64,000 nucleotides of DNA, from assembly GCA_003024785.1 (NCBI GenBank), contig PUQB01000364.1, forward strand, positions 1-64,000, in the 5' to 3' direction. The stretch comes from Selaginella tamariscina (taxonomy: Eukaryota; Streptophyta; Lycopodiopsida; Selaginellales; Selaginellaceae). Positions 45,333-56,870 of the stretch are shown piece after piece (position 1 is the first letter of the stretch; each line of letters begins with the position of its first letter). The translations under genes and the position numbers were made by a program. The notes under the pieces are model-generated. The model made no database searches. It was not told the origin of the DNA and saw only the letters and a program-made list of their open reading frames with translations.

Positions 45333-47030
45333 GGCGGGATTAATCCCGCCGCTATAGGTTGGGGCCATGGCGGCGGGATTAATCCCGCCGCCCACCATGC
45401 CTTGTGCGGAATGCGGCGGGATTTATCTCGCCGGCAATGGCCTGTGTGAAGACCCTAATGGGCGGGATTAATCCCGGCGGATTCCGCGTAGGGCATTTAC
45501 AGGGGATGGGCAGCGGGATTAATCCCGCCGCTCATGAGGCTAACCGAAGAGCCTGTATGAAAGATCCTGCACGGAAGGCTAACCGAAGAGCCTGCATGAC
45601 ATGTCCTGTGCGTAAGGCGGCGGGATTAATCCCGCCGCCCAGGGAATTCACGCAGGACATGAACGGCGGGATTAATCCCGCCCCACGCTCATGCCCTTCG
45701 CGGAGGGCGGTGGGATTAATCTGCCGCTCAGGCACTTCCGCAGGATATAAGCGGCGGGATTAATCCCGCCCCACCCATCCCTGTTCAAAATGCCGCAGCC
45801 AATATATATGTGTGAGCGCATGATTTACGAGAGGGCGGCGGGATTAATCTCTCCGAACCTTCATTGCCCGGTGGCGGGATTAATCCCGCCACCCTTCTTT
45901 TTTTCCTCCATTGGTATGTTGAATCAATCCCGACTAACTCTGTTTGAGACAGAGAAGGTTTACAAAATACTAATGGAGGGAACTGAGAAGGGTGGTGGGA
46001 TTAATTTCACCATCCCTTACATGGTGGGCGGGATTAATCCCGCCACTTTTCGGAGCCCCTGAAGGGGTGTGAGAAATAAATCCTGCCCAATTCTCTCTAG
46101 AATGAGAAAGGTGGTGTCCAGCGGGATTAATCCCGCCGCCTACGGCCGAAGTGAAGGGCCTGGGCGGCGGGATTAATCCCGTCGCGTACGCATGCCCTGC
46201 GGAATCGGGCGGGATTTATCCCGCCGCCATTGGCCTGCCTGAAGGGCTAGGCGGCGGGATTAATCCCGCAAGATTTCGCACAGGGCATTGGCGTTCGGCG
46301 GGATTAATCCCGCGACTAAGGCCCGAGTGAAGGGCCTGGGAGGCGGGATTAATCCCGCGTACGCATGCTCTGCGCAGAATCGGGCGGGATTAATCCCGCA
46401 AGATTTTGCACAGGGCATTGGCGTTCGGCGGGATTAATCCCGCCGACTAAGGCCCGAGTGAAGGGCCTGGGAGGCGGGATTAATCCGCGTGTAGCATGCC
46501 CTGCGCGGAATCGGGCGGGATTTATCCCGCCGCCATTGGCCTGCCTGAAGTGCCTAGGCGGCGGGATTAATCCCGCCCGATTCCGGCAGGGAATTGGCGT
46601 CCGGCGGGATTAATCCCGCCGCATAGGGACGAGTGAAGGCCCTGGGCGGCGGGATTAATCCCGCCGAGTCTTCAATGCCTGTTGGAGGAATGAATCCCGC
46701 CACCCTTCCTTTTTTCTCCATTGGTGAGTCGGACCAATCCCAAACGTTTCTGTCTGAGACGTAGAAGGTTTACAACATACCAATGGAGAGAATGGGAAGG
46801 GTGGGAAATTCATTTAACCATCCCTTACATGGTGGGCGAGATTAATCCCGCCTCCTTTCTGGAGTCACTGAAGGGGTGTGAGAAATAAATCCTGCCCAGT
46901 TCTCTCTGAGACCGAGAAGGGTGGCAAGATTAATTCCGCACTCCCGTTCAAGGCCTCCAGAAAGGTGGCGAGATTAATCCCGCCCACTCTTTCAGGAGGC
47001 ATTGGAAGGGTGGCGAGATTAATCCCGCCG
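45333..47030. repeat. palindrome cluster 2 (about 30 sites of GGCGGGATTAATCCCGCC and variants)
   Basis: About 11 exact copies by eye (for example 45333, 45372) and about 20 variants. Common variants change the centre (GATTTATC) or one arm (GGCGAGATTAATCCCGCC, towards 46980-47030). Spacing is about 43 bases in the densest part. A higher-order repeat of 130 bp (three palindromes) is seen at 46294-46423 and 46424 onwards. Between palindromes are smaller hairpins such as GGCCCGAGTGAAGGGCC. It ends about 290 bases before the ParB/methylase-like gene. Translations give repeated GGINPA text and are not proteins. Confidence 0.95.
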
Positions 47031-48740
47031 CACTTCCATGTGAATATATAGTGTATTAGTATATTAAGTTGCATATCTCATTTTATTTACTTTTATCATC
47101 TTATCATAATATTTCGAATAAAAGCTAGGAATCTATATAACTGTCTAGAGCTCAATTTGTGGTGGTTCTAAAACGAAATGTTATCTTTCTTTTGCACTAG
47201 CACAATGTGAGCTTCGGCAGTTTATTACGTCTACTTCTCTCTGTGTATTATTTTTGTATTTCGGGTTTATACAAGTGTGTGTGCGTTTTTATATGATTTG
47301 TATTCATAGTGTATTATTTTGCAGAAGGACGATTTGATCAAACAAGGAGATCAAGTCATTAGTATGGGAGTCGTCGTCATATTCTGGGTAAGAATTAAAA
47401 TAAATCTGTTATACTCGGATACTGAACTAATCATTTTTGTATTCAGATGTGGAATTGAGGTGACATTAAAGACAAGAGCAGGAGAAGAGATGGGCAGGGG
47501 GATTACTTGGCCATATTTTAAGATAAATGGGAACGCATTGGAGCAACCATGGTTGATTAAACCTCTGTCACATCTCATGGACAAGCAAAAACAATGGAAA
47601 GTAGATCGCTAGTCAAGCACCCGAAAGCAGGCTGCGAACCCAGATTGGACGATTCTCGACAGATATGCCTTGTTCCATCCAATGTCACGTTCTCGGATCC
47701 AGAGGTCGTCAGTTACAACATTAATTTCGGGTGGTTTTGTCGACTTGTGGATAATGACGTTCACGTGTTCACTAATGATGTTGACCTTGGAGTTCTTCTT
47801 CAACTCAACGAAAGCCCATCTATGGAGGGGATCCATCTGGATGTCTACTTCGAAGATCTTCAACTCATCGAGTAGGTGTATTGTCAGGAGATATTGCTTC
47901 ACAATACAGAAAATCAGCAAGTGGAACAATCTTCCCTCTTCACATTAAAGAAGAACAGCGACATCATAAGGGAGATTGAGAAGGGTGGCTCGGTCTCAGG
48001 TTCTCTACAGATCACGTTCAATTTGCTTAGGAAGCTTCGGGAGCTGGAAGAGTGGTGCCGAGAACACTAGAACAGCTGCAGTCGGGGATCAACATGTTGA
48101 TTCGGATCGCAAAAGAAAATCATTAATCGTTTTGTCAGCTGCACCTGTGGCATCTCATGCTGCAATAAGTCACAAGGAATGATGTTGGATGAAAAAGATT
48201 TATCCTTTAGCGTTAAATATTGCAGCGTCAACCCAAACTTCAATTACAGGCCACTCAACCAGGAACGTGTAGCTGAGCTCATGGAGAAGATGAAGGACGA
48301 CAATTCTTATACCATTCCACATAATGCTGTTTTGTGTCCACACTATGAAAGAAAAGGGCGCTGACAAAGTCTGGATCACCACCAGAACAACTCATGAAGA
48401 TTCAGACAGAGAATAGAAAATCTATCAAGTACTACATCATTAGTGGCCAGCACACAATAACAGCAGCCCAACGACTTCTCGATGAACACAACAAAGGAAC
48501 GATGGCAACAAACTTTCCGAGCATACCCGTGAGAAGCTGACAAAAAAGATCGGCGTTTTTAGCTAAGCCAAATCTCACAATCGAGCAGTACCATAAGTTA
48601 TCGGCGGAATGGGACGCTACCGACACCAACCACTACAACAGCAAAATATGGGAGAAGTTTAAACACACGCATCCGTGTGGGAATCTCTTGAGCGACCACA
48701 AAGAGCTACTGCAGAAAATACACAATCTGCGAACTACCGG

Positions 48741-48801
48741 GTAAGCAAATTGTCTGGGCGGGATTTATCTCGCCGGTATGTTAATCTGTCTTTTTTCTCA
48801 G
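48741..48801 (+). other. intron carrying a copy of the palindrome
   Basis: GTAAGC donor after ...NLRTTG and TTTTTTCTCAG acceptor. Inside is GGGCGGGATTTATCTCGCCGG (about 48757-48777), a variant of the 18-bp palindrome of the two clusters. Confidence 0.75.
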
Positions 48802-50150
48802 AGAGTTGAAGAAATTGCAGCAGTTGATTTTGCCCAGGTGGGCGAGAAGGAAACATCCTTTCTGATGATGTTGATTTTCTTGCCCCGAAGATAGGATCTT
48901 TGCCAAATGGTTGGGGATTATGGAATCCTTTTCAAAAGGAACACTGAAGAAGAAGCAGACAAGTGAAGGGGAGCCCTCAGAAAAGTCTGCAAAGAAACCC
49001 AGTAAGACGCCGAAGGCTAAGTCTGTTCAATCTACAAAGGATGTAGACAACGATTTCAAGCTCACATGGTTGAAGCCTTTAAATGGAACAACGATGGAGG
49101 AGATGGAAGTCTTGGCTGATTTGGTGATCGATGGCAAACTACAAATTAATACCAGCAGCCCAACCTCTCCTTTTCATCTCAAGGCAATGGAGTTGAAGAC
49201 GGTCAGCATTTCAAGGAGTGGTTGGGAATACACTGCCACAAACTGGGTTGGACCTCGACTCAACATATGAAGAGGTCAACAAATATTTGCATGTGACGAA
49301 CGATGATATGCTTGTCGAATGGGTGAACCAATCGGAAGATCTAGGCAAGAATCTATTGCACGCCAACGCCAAAAAGGAGAACATTGGGATGACGCCTTCT
49401 CTTATGGCAGTCCTTCAGCAGCGGAGAACCGAATTGAACCTTATAAAGGAGGATGCTACGAATCACGACAAGCCCTACAGATGTTTGTTGTTAGATCGGA
49501 ACTTTATGGGGTAACATCACTGCTTGTAGGAAACCGTTTCAATTGTTCGTGATGGATCGGCGGGTGTCAAAAAATCTTTCGACAGATAGGGCACTAGAGG
49601 ATCTGGTGGAGAAACTTAGCCGTGCAAGCATATACATAGAAGGTATTTATTATTGAATTCATGCTTGTGCTCTTCACTAATACTACTTTTTCAGGTATTT
49701 ATTTCTTGATTCTTGCTCATGTCACTGATACTTTTGCCTTCGCCTTCGCCAAGAAGAATAGACATAGTTGGACAGGATTTTATATGAATGATGCTAATCC
49801 CAAGTGCATTGATACCGTTGTTCACTTGGTTGTTAGGAATGCGCCAAACAATTCAAGCTTCCAAATGACTGGCCAGGCATCTGTTTGCACTCCAACGGCC
49901 CTGAACCTCCATCCGATACACCGATAGGTGGGAGTGACGTATTCGGCAATGTACGTTATCCAAACATCACAAGTCAAGCGGCACGGAGCATCGTCAACTT
50001 GATTAGGGGTCCTCACAGTGATGCGTGGGTTTTTGACTACTGCACTAGGGGGTCCGTCTTGAAGGAGTGTTACCTTCGACATACATGTGTGTTTGCCGTT
50101 GAAAAGGATAAGACCATGGTTGAGGACCTGAACAAGTGGATGATAGGTTC

Positions 50151-51960
50151 TGTCAGAGTTTTAATCCAAAGGGCCAACACGTGGCAACACGTGGCTGCCA
50201 GGTGGCCATTCAGCGTCATCACCCTGTGTGAGCAACGCTAAGTTTCCCAGAACAACCCTAATGACCCCTAGGGTTAGACTCTAATGCCCAAGTGGACAGG
50301 AGACTTAGGGTTTAGCCTAAATCTCCCTAGAATGTCTGCCCCCAGAACCCTTGAGGGATAACCCTAGTTGACTTAGGGTTTAGCCTAAGTCTCCCTAGAG
50401 TGTCTACCCCCAAAACCCTTGAGGGATACCCTAGTTGACTTAGGGTCTTTGCCCTAGAAGACCTAGACAGGCTCATGCCTAACCCCATCAAGGAGACGTG
50501 TGTTCCACACATACCCTGGGCAGAGCTAAGGCATTGTCACTTACCCCTTGAGGAATCACCCTCATCCGGGAGTACAACCCCTTTAGGGCGACAAGGGGTA
50601 CCCTGAACCACGACTAACCCCTAAGGGTTTGAGTGGCCAAGTTATACCCTAGACCTAGGGCTAGTACTTAATGAGGACACGAGTGTGCACCGTAGGCGAA
50701 CACGAGTGTTCTGCTAAGCAAACTCCTAAGGCTAGGTTTGGGATAACCTTAAGCACTGACCTTGCGAGTGCCTCACGAAAGGGCTCCTATTAACACGCTT
50801 AGGTTGTTCAACCCTTGAATTCCAAGGAGAACACTCCCTAGCCAAGTGTGTCAAAGCACACCTAGTTATGAGACCTAACCTCCCTTGAGCAATGCCCAAG
50901 GCTTAGCACCTAGTGCAAGCACAAGCATGTCTGTTTGCTAAAGTATCCAACCCTTGGTAACAAGCCCATGACATAACCCCAAAGGGCATGCCTCAGGCGT
51001 TGTACCATGTGACGTTTAGCCCAATGTCACATCTCCATGTGACACTGCCTTCCCCGATGTGGGCTATCATGCCATAGCCCTTAGATTCAAGAGTTGTACC
51101 AAGTGCCACAAACGTGGCTCCTAAATGCCGACTCTAGAACCCCTCAATGATCCCTCAAGACTCGGTAAGGAAACCTGCCAATCAAGAACCCACGCCCACA
51201 GTTGGACAAGGACACAAACGTGCCCTAGTTAACTGTGAGTGTTGTTCCTAGCTTGACGTGGAGGAGGAGGTTGAGACAAGCCTCAACCTCCTGACAAGTC
51301 CTCCCAGGCATGGATTCGCCAACGTTAAGGGTAAGCTACCCCGAAGGTGGGACGTACCCCTATCGCCTGGAAGTTAAGGCGGTACAACAGAAGGTTGTAC
51401 CTTAACGACACAAGCTAAAGCTTGCACCGGAGAAAAGCAACGAACTCAGTCATGAACCCAGGAACCTCTACATATACTCTACCTTATTATGTGACGGAGC
51501 CCCCCCCCCCCCTCTTTTCCTATATGTGTTAGTGGGCTGGCACTGAATTTTAGCCCCTTAGACAAATTAGCAATATGAGCCTATAACTCACCCTTACTCT
51601 TCCCCTAAACCCTACCCAAGGAGGTGGGGGTTTTAGGGCGTGGGTTAGGCAACCCTAGGGTTAGGTCAACCCTAGGGGGTGTTCCTAACCGTACTTAACA
51701 CGCCGAACTCATCTGCAAAGACCAATCAGCCTATTCGGGACGGTCAAAATTGGGGGTGAGTTTCTAGAAGGTAAGTGTGCTACCTTCGCTTAGAGTTTCT
51801 CGCGACATCTAAAGATAGCCGGCCGGACTACCCCTTAAACACCTAAGTGCACTAAGCGGGGCTGTTTTCTCACTACATCTAGGGTCCGTCAACATAGTAC
51901 AGTAGGTAACCACAGTCAACGTCCAAAGTAAAGGGTCGAGTCATAGTAAAAATTATGACA
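50151..51960 (-). mobile_element. solo LTR, 1810 bp, with target duplication GGTTC
   Basis: Begins TGTCAGAGTTTTAATCC and ends AAAATTATGACA. GGTTC flanks both sides (50146-50150 and 51961-51965). It is homologous over its whole length to the LTR at 60598-62360, and its ends match the shorter LTRs at 52574 and 58901. It has no internal element sequence, so it arose by LTR-LTR recombination. It is rich in CCCTAG/ACCCTA text and has a poly-C run near 51500. It splits the methyltransferase-like gene. Confidence 0.92.
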
Positions 51961-52568
51961 GGTTCTCAACTGAGTACCCAATGAATCCATAAAGGAGTAT
52001 TTGAGAAATTCCCTCCAGATAAAGTGCGATAGCTCTGAAGGCGAATCTGGTTCAATGTCGGAGTCTGAGAACGAACTTCAATCAGATATTAGACCGGAAG
52101 TTATCTCGAGGAGTACAGAACATTCGCACACTCCAGTACCCATGGAAACATCAATAGAAGATGCAGAAGATCTTGAACCATCTCACAAGCGGCTTAGACC
52201 TCACTCAGAAGGTAATAGCGAAGAAGAATTGTTAATGAATTGTTAGAGTGACGAATAGTTGTAAATGAGGTGTAACATAAGGCATTTTTGTATATCTTTT
52301 TATATTTGTACAGAAAATAAATTCTCAAGGATTAATGAAGCTTTTAGTTCAAACATGGGTCACACATTAACAAGGTAAATAATATACCTTGATAATTTTA
52401 AGGTCAGCTAATTATCATTTTGCAGATGTAATGAAACAATTGAGAAACATGGATTTTCAGCATTGGCATGAGGTAAGAGAGGGTTTGGCGACAATTTCTT
52501 GTGCCACATGTCAAAATGACAGAGTTCATGCAGGAAATGGATATAATGCAACTCAAAACATCGTTACC

Positions 52569-52573
52569 ATGGG
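52569..52573. repeat. target-site duplication ATGGG, left copy
   Basis: ATGGG directly precedes the LTR at 52574 and recurs at 59868-59872 directly after the other LTR. Confidence 0.92.
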
Positions 52574-53532
52574 TGTCAGAGTTTTTACCTGGTGCCACAA
52601 AGGCGGCTTGCCAGGTGCCAACCCTGGAATCCCCTCTCTGGAAACCCCACGGAATCTGGTAAAGTAACCCGTATTAGGAACCCAACCCTTAGGAACTAAA
52701 CCCTAACTGACAAGTCCACGAACGAGACTCACCTTGTGAATCAGGATGCACGGACTAGCCGAGTTATAGGTGTTGTTCCTAGCTTGGCGTGGTTGAGGCG
52801 GCCGGAGCAAGGCCTCAACCACTAGTTCTGCGGAACGTGAACTCGGGCAATACCTTTGAGCTTGCGAGCAGGTTTTCGGACCAAGGAATCTGGCTAACTC
52901 CTTGGAAGTGACGTGCCCTTGTCTCAAAGGCAAGATCCTGCCAACGATAAGGATAGTCTAACCCTAGGGTGGGTTGTACCCCTGTCGTGTGGAAGTTTGG
53001 GCGGCACAACAGAGGGTTGCACCTTGACGACACAAGCTTAGCTTGCACCGGTAGGAGGTTAACGAGCTCTCTTTTGAACCCAGGAAGCCTCACTACATAT
53101 ACTCTACCTTATTTATGTGACGGACCCCCCCCCCCTGTTTACCTAAATGAGTAAGTGGGCTGGCAAAATGCCAGCCCTTAGAGAAAATGGTTGTCCTAAC
53201 CTAACCCTAAACCTAACCCCTAGGGGGGGGTATTAGGGCGTGGGGTTAGGGCAACCCTAGGGTTAGGTCAACCCTAGGGGTGTCCCTAACCCTTTTTGAC
53301 AAGCTATATTTAACGGAAAACCTACGTCAAACTGGGGGAGAGTTTCTAGAGGTAAGTCTAGCTTCGCCTAGAGTTTTCGCAAATACCTAATGACACCGGC
53401 CGGACTACCCCTAAACCCAAGTGCACTAAGCGGGGCTGTTTCTCACTACATCTAGGGTTCGTCACACAACTCGGTAGGTAACAACAGTCAAACCCCAAAG
53501 TAAAGGGTCGAGTCATAGTAAAAACTATGACA
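52574..53532 (-). repeat. chromovirus 3' LTR, 959 bp
   Basis: Partner of 58901-59867. Holds a poly-C run near 53106 and CCTAACCC-rich text. Most differences from the partner are small indels near 53340-53400. Confidence 0.94.
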
Positions 53533-53549
53533 CACTCCCCGCCTTTGAA
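53533..53549 (-). promoter_or_regulatory. polypurine tract of the chromovirus
   Basis: The minus strand reads AAAGGCGGGGAGTG immediately before the 3' LTR. The same sequence adjoins the related LTR at 62361. Confidence 0.8.
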
Positions 53550-53929
53550 AATGTCAACGTCCTCGTTGACGTCTAACTCCAAGACTAGATAGGTTAGAAA
53601 AATTAACAAAACTAACATAATCACTCTATGCGGAGTCAGCCAAAAGTTCACAAGTTTTATTACCCCCCTTGCATTACGCGAAGCCAATACTTCAGAACCG
53701 TCGTTCACTGAGTCGAAACCAGCTGCCGGAGGCACCACCTGCGACAGAAGTCATTTGGAGACCTTTTGCACGTCTGCAAAGTCTGTCACCCGACGCACAC
53801 AACACTGGTTAATTTCTTTAGTTAACTAGAATTTATATGGAGGCCTCTAGTTAGTGTTGTTGCCGGCCCCTGGTTAATAAGAAATAAAACTTTATTCTTA
53901 TCATCATTATTAACAGTTTGAGACCTTGC

Positions 53930-55162
53930 CTCAAACTCTTCACTACTCCATCGCGTTCTGTAGATTCTCCAATGGTTCCCATGTCGACTCGCATGCCGGG
54001 TAACCTTTCCACTTGACAAGATATTCTCGTTTACGTTTTCGCGTCCTCCGTTTAATATCCTTTGCATTAATATCGACTCAACTTCGAACTCCTTCTATCG
54101 CCGACCAGCTCAGGGCGGACGTAAGTTTCATATCTTGCGGATGTTTCTCATCCTTGTGGAATGGCTCGAGCAAATTGACATGAAACACATTGTGTATTGT
54201 TCCCAACTCGGAGGAAGATCAACTCATAAGCCACTTTCCCTACTTGCTTCACCACCTTGTATGGACCTATGTAGTGCGATAGAAACTTCCTCGAAAGAGT
54301 CGTTGGAACCTTCAGGTTTTTGGTACTCAACAATACCATATCCCCAACCTGATACTCTACATCCCGCCGATGTTTATCGTACTGCTGACGATACCTTTCC
54401 TGTGCTGCAGCCATCGCTTGACGAGCAGCTTCCCATGTTCGATACAATTGTCCCGTGAACTCTGCTACAGATGGAACTCGATTGCTATCGTCTTTCGGTA
54501 ACACCATACTCTGAGGAATACCACCCTTATTCCCAGTTAACACTTCCATCGGGCTACATCCGATTGCAGTGTGCATCGAGTTATTGTAACATATCTCAGC
54601 CATATCTAAGTGTTCAGCCCAATCAAGTTGATCACCTTGAACATAGCATCTGAGATAGTCCTCGACTTGTCGGTTTACCCTCTCCGTCTGACCATCGTTT
54701 GTGGATGTAAGCCGTACTAAACCTCAGCATCGTCCCAAATTGCTTGAACAACGTTCCCCAAAACTTGCCAGTAAATCGAGGATCCCGATCTGAGATCATC
54801 GTTTCCGGTAGCCTCGCACTCTTACGACTTCGTGGAAGAACAACTTTGCTGCTTGTTTTGCATTCACTGTCTCTACAGTTGGAATGAAATGAGCAACCTT
54901 TGAAAATCGATCGACCACCACCATGAGCATTGAAACCACAAGATTTTGGCAATCCCATGATAAAGTCCAAAGTAACACTTTGAAATGGCCGCTCTGGAAT
55001 CGGTATACATTGTAACTTCCCAGCTCGTTTTTGCGACGACTTTACTTGTTGACATGTGGGGCATGTCTTGACATACTTGGCAACATCGTCTATCATACCC
55101 GGCCAATAGAATCCCTGTTTCAACAAAGCCAACGTCTTGTGCCTTCCACCATGTCCTGCCAA
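53930..55162 (-). pseudogene. integrase with chromodomain, frameshifted
   Basis: N-terminal zinc finger and core start at 55162-54960 ([34 protein letters not shown] with the first catalytic Asp). The second Asp is in ISDRDPRFTGKFW (about 54790). The Glu region is frameshifted near 54700. 54603-54148 reads MHTAIGCSPMEVLTG, QVGDMVLLSTKNL and HYIGPYKVVKQVG. A chromodomain follows in another frame at about 54060-53930, [20 protein letters not shown], with the aromatic residues that cage methyl-lysine. Integrates the cDNA; the chromodomain steers it to marked chromatin. Confidence 0.85.
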
Positions 55163-55361
55163 AGGAACGTCGTGATGCTCTCTTAATAGCCTCTCCCTCC
55201 ATGTCCCTTCTGGAACATAGAGTCTCTTTTCTTTATAATAAAGAACTCCATCTCGTACTGCAAAATGGCCTGTTTGAGTGCATCCATTCGACTTTCTATT
55301 CCTGCTGGAATATTACCATCTCTTCGTAATTGATGAACTTGTTTCCTCTTTGCCACCAGGC

Positions 55362-56642
55362 TCAAAGCTTCCTTGCAAACTTGTCCTGAGGATACGCCGT
55401 CACAAATTCATCCACCAAAGTTGACACGGGTGCTGACATAATACGAAGATGACCCTTTCTACTGAGTGCATCAGCTACCACATTGTCCTTTCCCGCCTTA
55501 TGTCTGATTTCAGGCTGAAATCGTGCCAACTTCTGCTGCCATCTAGCATACTTTGGTGATAGCTTCGGCTGCGTTTCAAAATACCTTAGAGTTACACTAT
55601 CTGTCCAAACCACAGTGCCATGACTTGGAAGATAATGACGCCAATACTCCAAGGAAGCAACAATAGCATACATCTCCTTTTCGTGAGTAGGCCATCGAGT
55701 TTGCGCGGCATCTAACTTCTTCGAGAAAAGGACACTGGATGTCCTTTCTGTTGCAATACACCACCAATTGCAAAGTCGGAAGCGTCACATTCTACTTCAA
55801 AGGGATCTTCAAAGATGGGCAACTGCAAAACTGGCTCAGAAGAGATAGCCTCTTTGAGTTTGACGAATGCACGTTGGCACTCTGGAGTCCAATGCCATGG
55901 AATGTTTTTTCGTAAGATCTGTCAATGGGGCCGCTATTTCGAGTAACCCTTTATGAATCTTCGGTAATACCCTGTCAGACCAAGAAATGATCTAACTTCA
56001 TGCACGTCTTTTAAGTCATCCACTCAGTAATAGCTTGAATTTTCTTTGGGTCCATGGCAACCTCCCCACCTGAGATCAAGTGTCCCAAGAAATCTATCTT
56101 GGTTTGACCAAATGCGCACTTGCTTTCTTTAGCATACAACTGGTTCTCTCTCAACCTCTGAAACACTTTTTCTAAGTGTTCCACATGTTCTTCAATTGTC
56201 GAACTGAAAATCAGAATGTCATCAATATACACCACACGAACTCGTCTAGATAGTCTCTAAACACATCATCCATCATTGTGCAAAAAGTTGCTGGAGCATT
56301 GCACAACCCGAATGGCAAGACTAGAAACTCAAATGATCCATAACGCGTTCGAAAAGCGGTCTTCTCAATGTCATTCTCTGCTACCCGAATCTGATGGTAC
56401 CCAGACCTCAAGTCTATTCTTGAAAAATACTTTGCTTTTGATAGTCTATCAAACAAGTCGTCCACTCGCGGAAGAGGATACTTGTTTTTGATAGTTATCG
56501 CGTTCAGTGCTCGATAGTCCACACACATTCGCATCGTACCATCCTTTTTCATTACAAACAAGATCGGTGCACCATATGGTGATCGACTAGGTCGAATGTG
56601 TCCTCGACCAATCAATTCGTCAGCTGTCTCTTCAATTCTCAA
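55362..56642 (-). pseudogene. reverse transcriptase and RNase H, frameshifted
   Basis: 56642-56211 encodes [35 protein letters not shown] and [13 protein letters not shown]. After a one-base shift near 56230 the catalytic [11 protein letters not shown] and FLGHLISGG follow (56235-56011). RNase H is scattered over frames from 56000 to 55362; the best piece is VVWTDSVTLRYFETQPKLS and NVVADALSRKG. All motifs expected for chromoviral Pol are found, with about four indels. Confidence 0.85.
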
Positions 56643-56870
56643 CTCTTGAGGATTAACCGATATGGGGCTCTTGCCGGTGGAGACGAACCGGCAAAACTCT
56701 ATCTGTGGTCCACAGCTCGACGTGGAGGTAACTCAGGCGGCAAATCTTCGGTAACACATCCTAAACATGTTCAAGACTTCCAAAATAGGTTCGGGAACAG
56801 TTCTTGACCATCTCCTATTTTGACTTCACCAGTATCCAAAACCATTGCAAGAAACACACGTTCCCGATGT

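Larger units (their letters stand above)
47319..52246 (+). pseudogene. ParB-like / DNA-methyltransferase-like gene, intron-containing, broken
   Basis: Coding blocks: 47319-47612 and 47594-48070 (N-terminal, unknown; DVDLGVLLQLNESPSMEGIH, in-frame stop at 47873); 48179-48480 with PNFNYRPLNQERVAELMEKM and, after a frame change, YYIISGQHTITAAQRLL, the layout of a ParB/sulfiredoxin-type N-domain (R near the front, G.H/R...A at the end); 48560-48740 TIEQYHKLSAEWDATDT; a GT-AG intron (48741-48801); a basic linker; 49256-49514 (DMLVEWVNQSEDLGKNLL); then 49885-50150 with DAWVFDYCTRGSVLKECYLR and FAVEKD, resembling motif I and the following Glu of amino-DNA methyltransferases. A solo LTR splits it at 50151-51960. 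The tail 51980-52246 is acidic and ends LLMNC. At least five frameshifts. The domain calls are moderate. Confidence 0.5.

Noticed and set aside
44124-45343. Tyr/Ile/His-rich open frames
   Set aside because: Low-complexity translation of CA/TA/GT microsatellites without start context or family match.
45404-46613. Open frames with repeated GGINPA / AGLIPP text
   Set aside because: They are translations of the palindrome array; the same text appears on both strands because the unit is a palindrome.
45333-47030. CRISPR-like array (regular repeats with spacers)
   Set aside because: The repeat is a degenerate palindrome, spacers are partly repeated and variable in length, no cas genes are present, and the DNA is eukaryotic.
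47319-50150. Bacterial or phage contamination as source of the ParB/methylase-like gene
   Set aside because: The gene has a GT-AG intron, contains a plant-type solo LTR with target duplication, and is continuous with plant retrotransposons.
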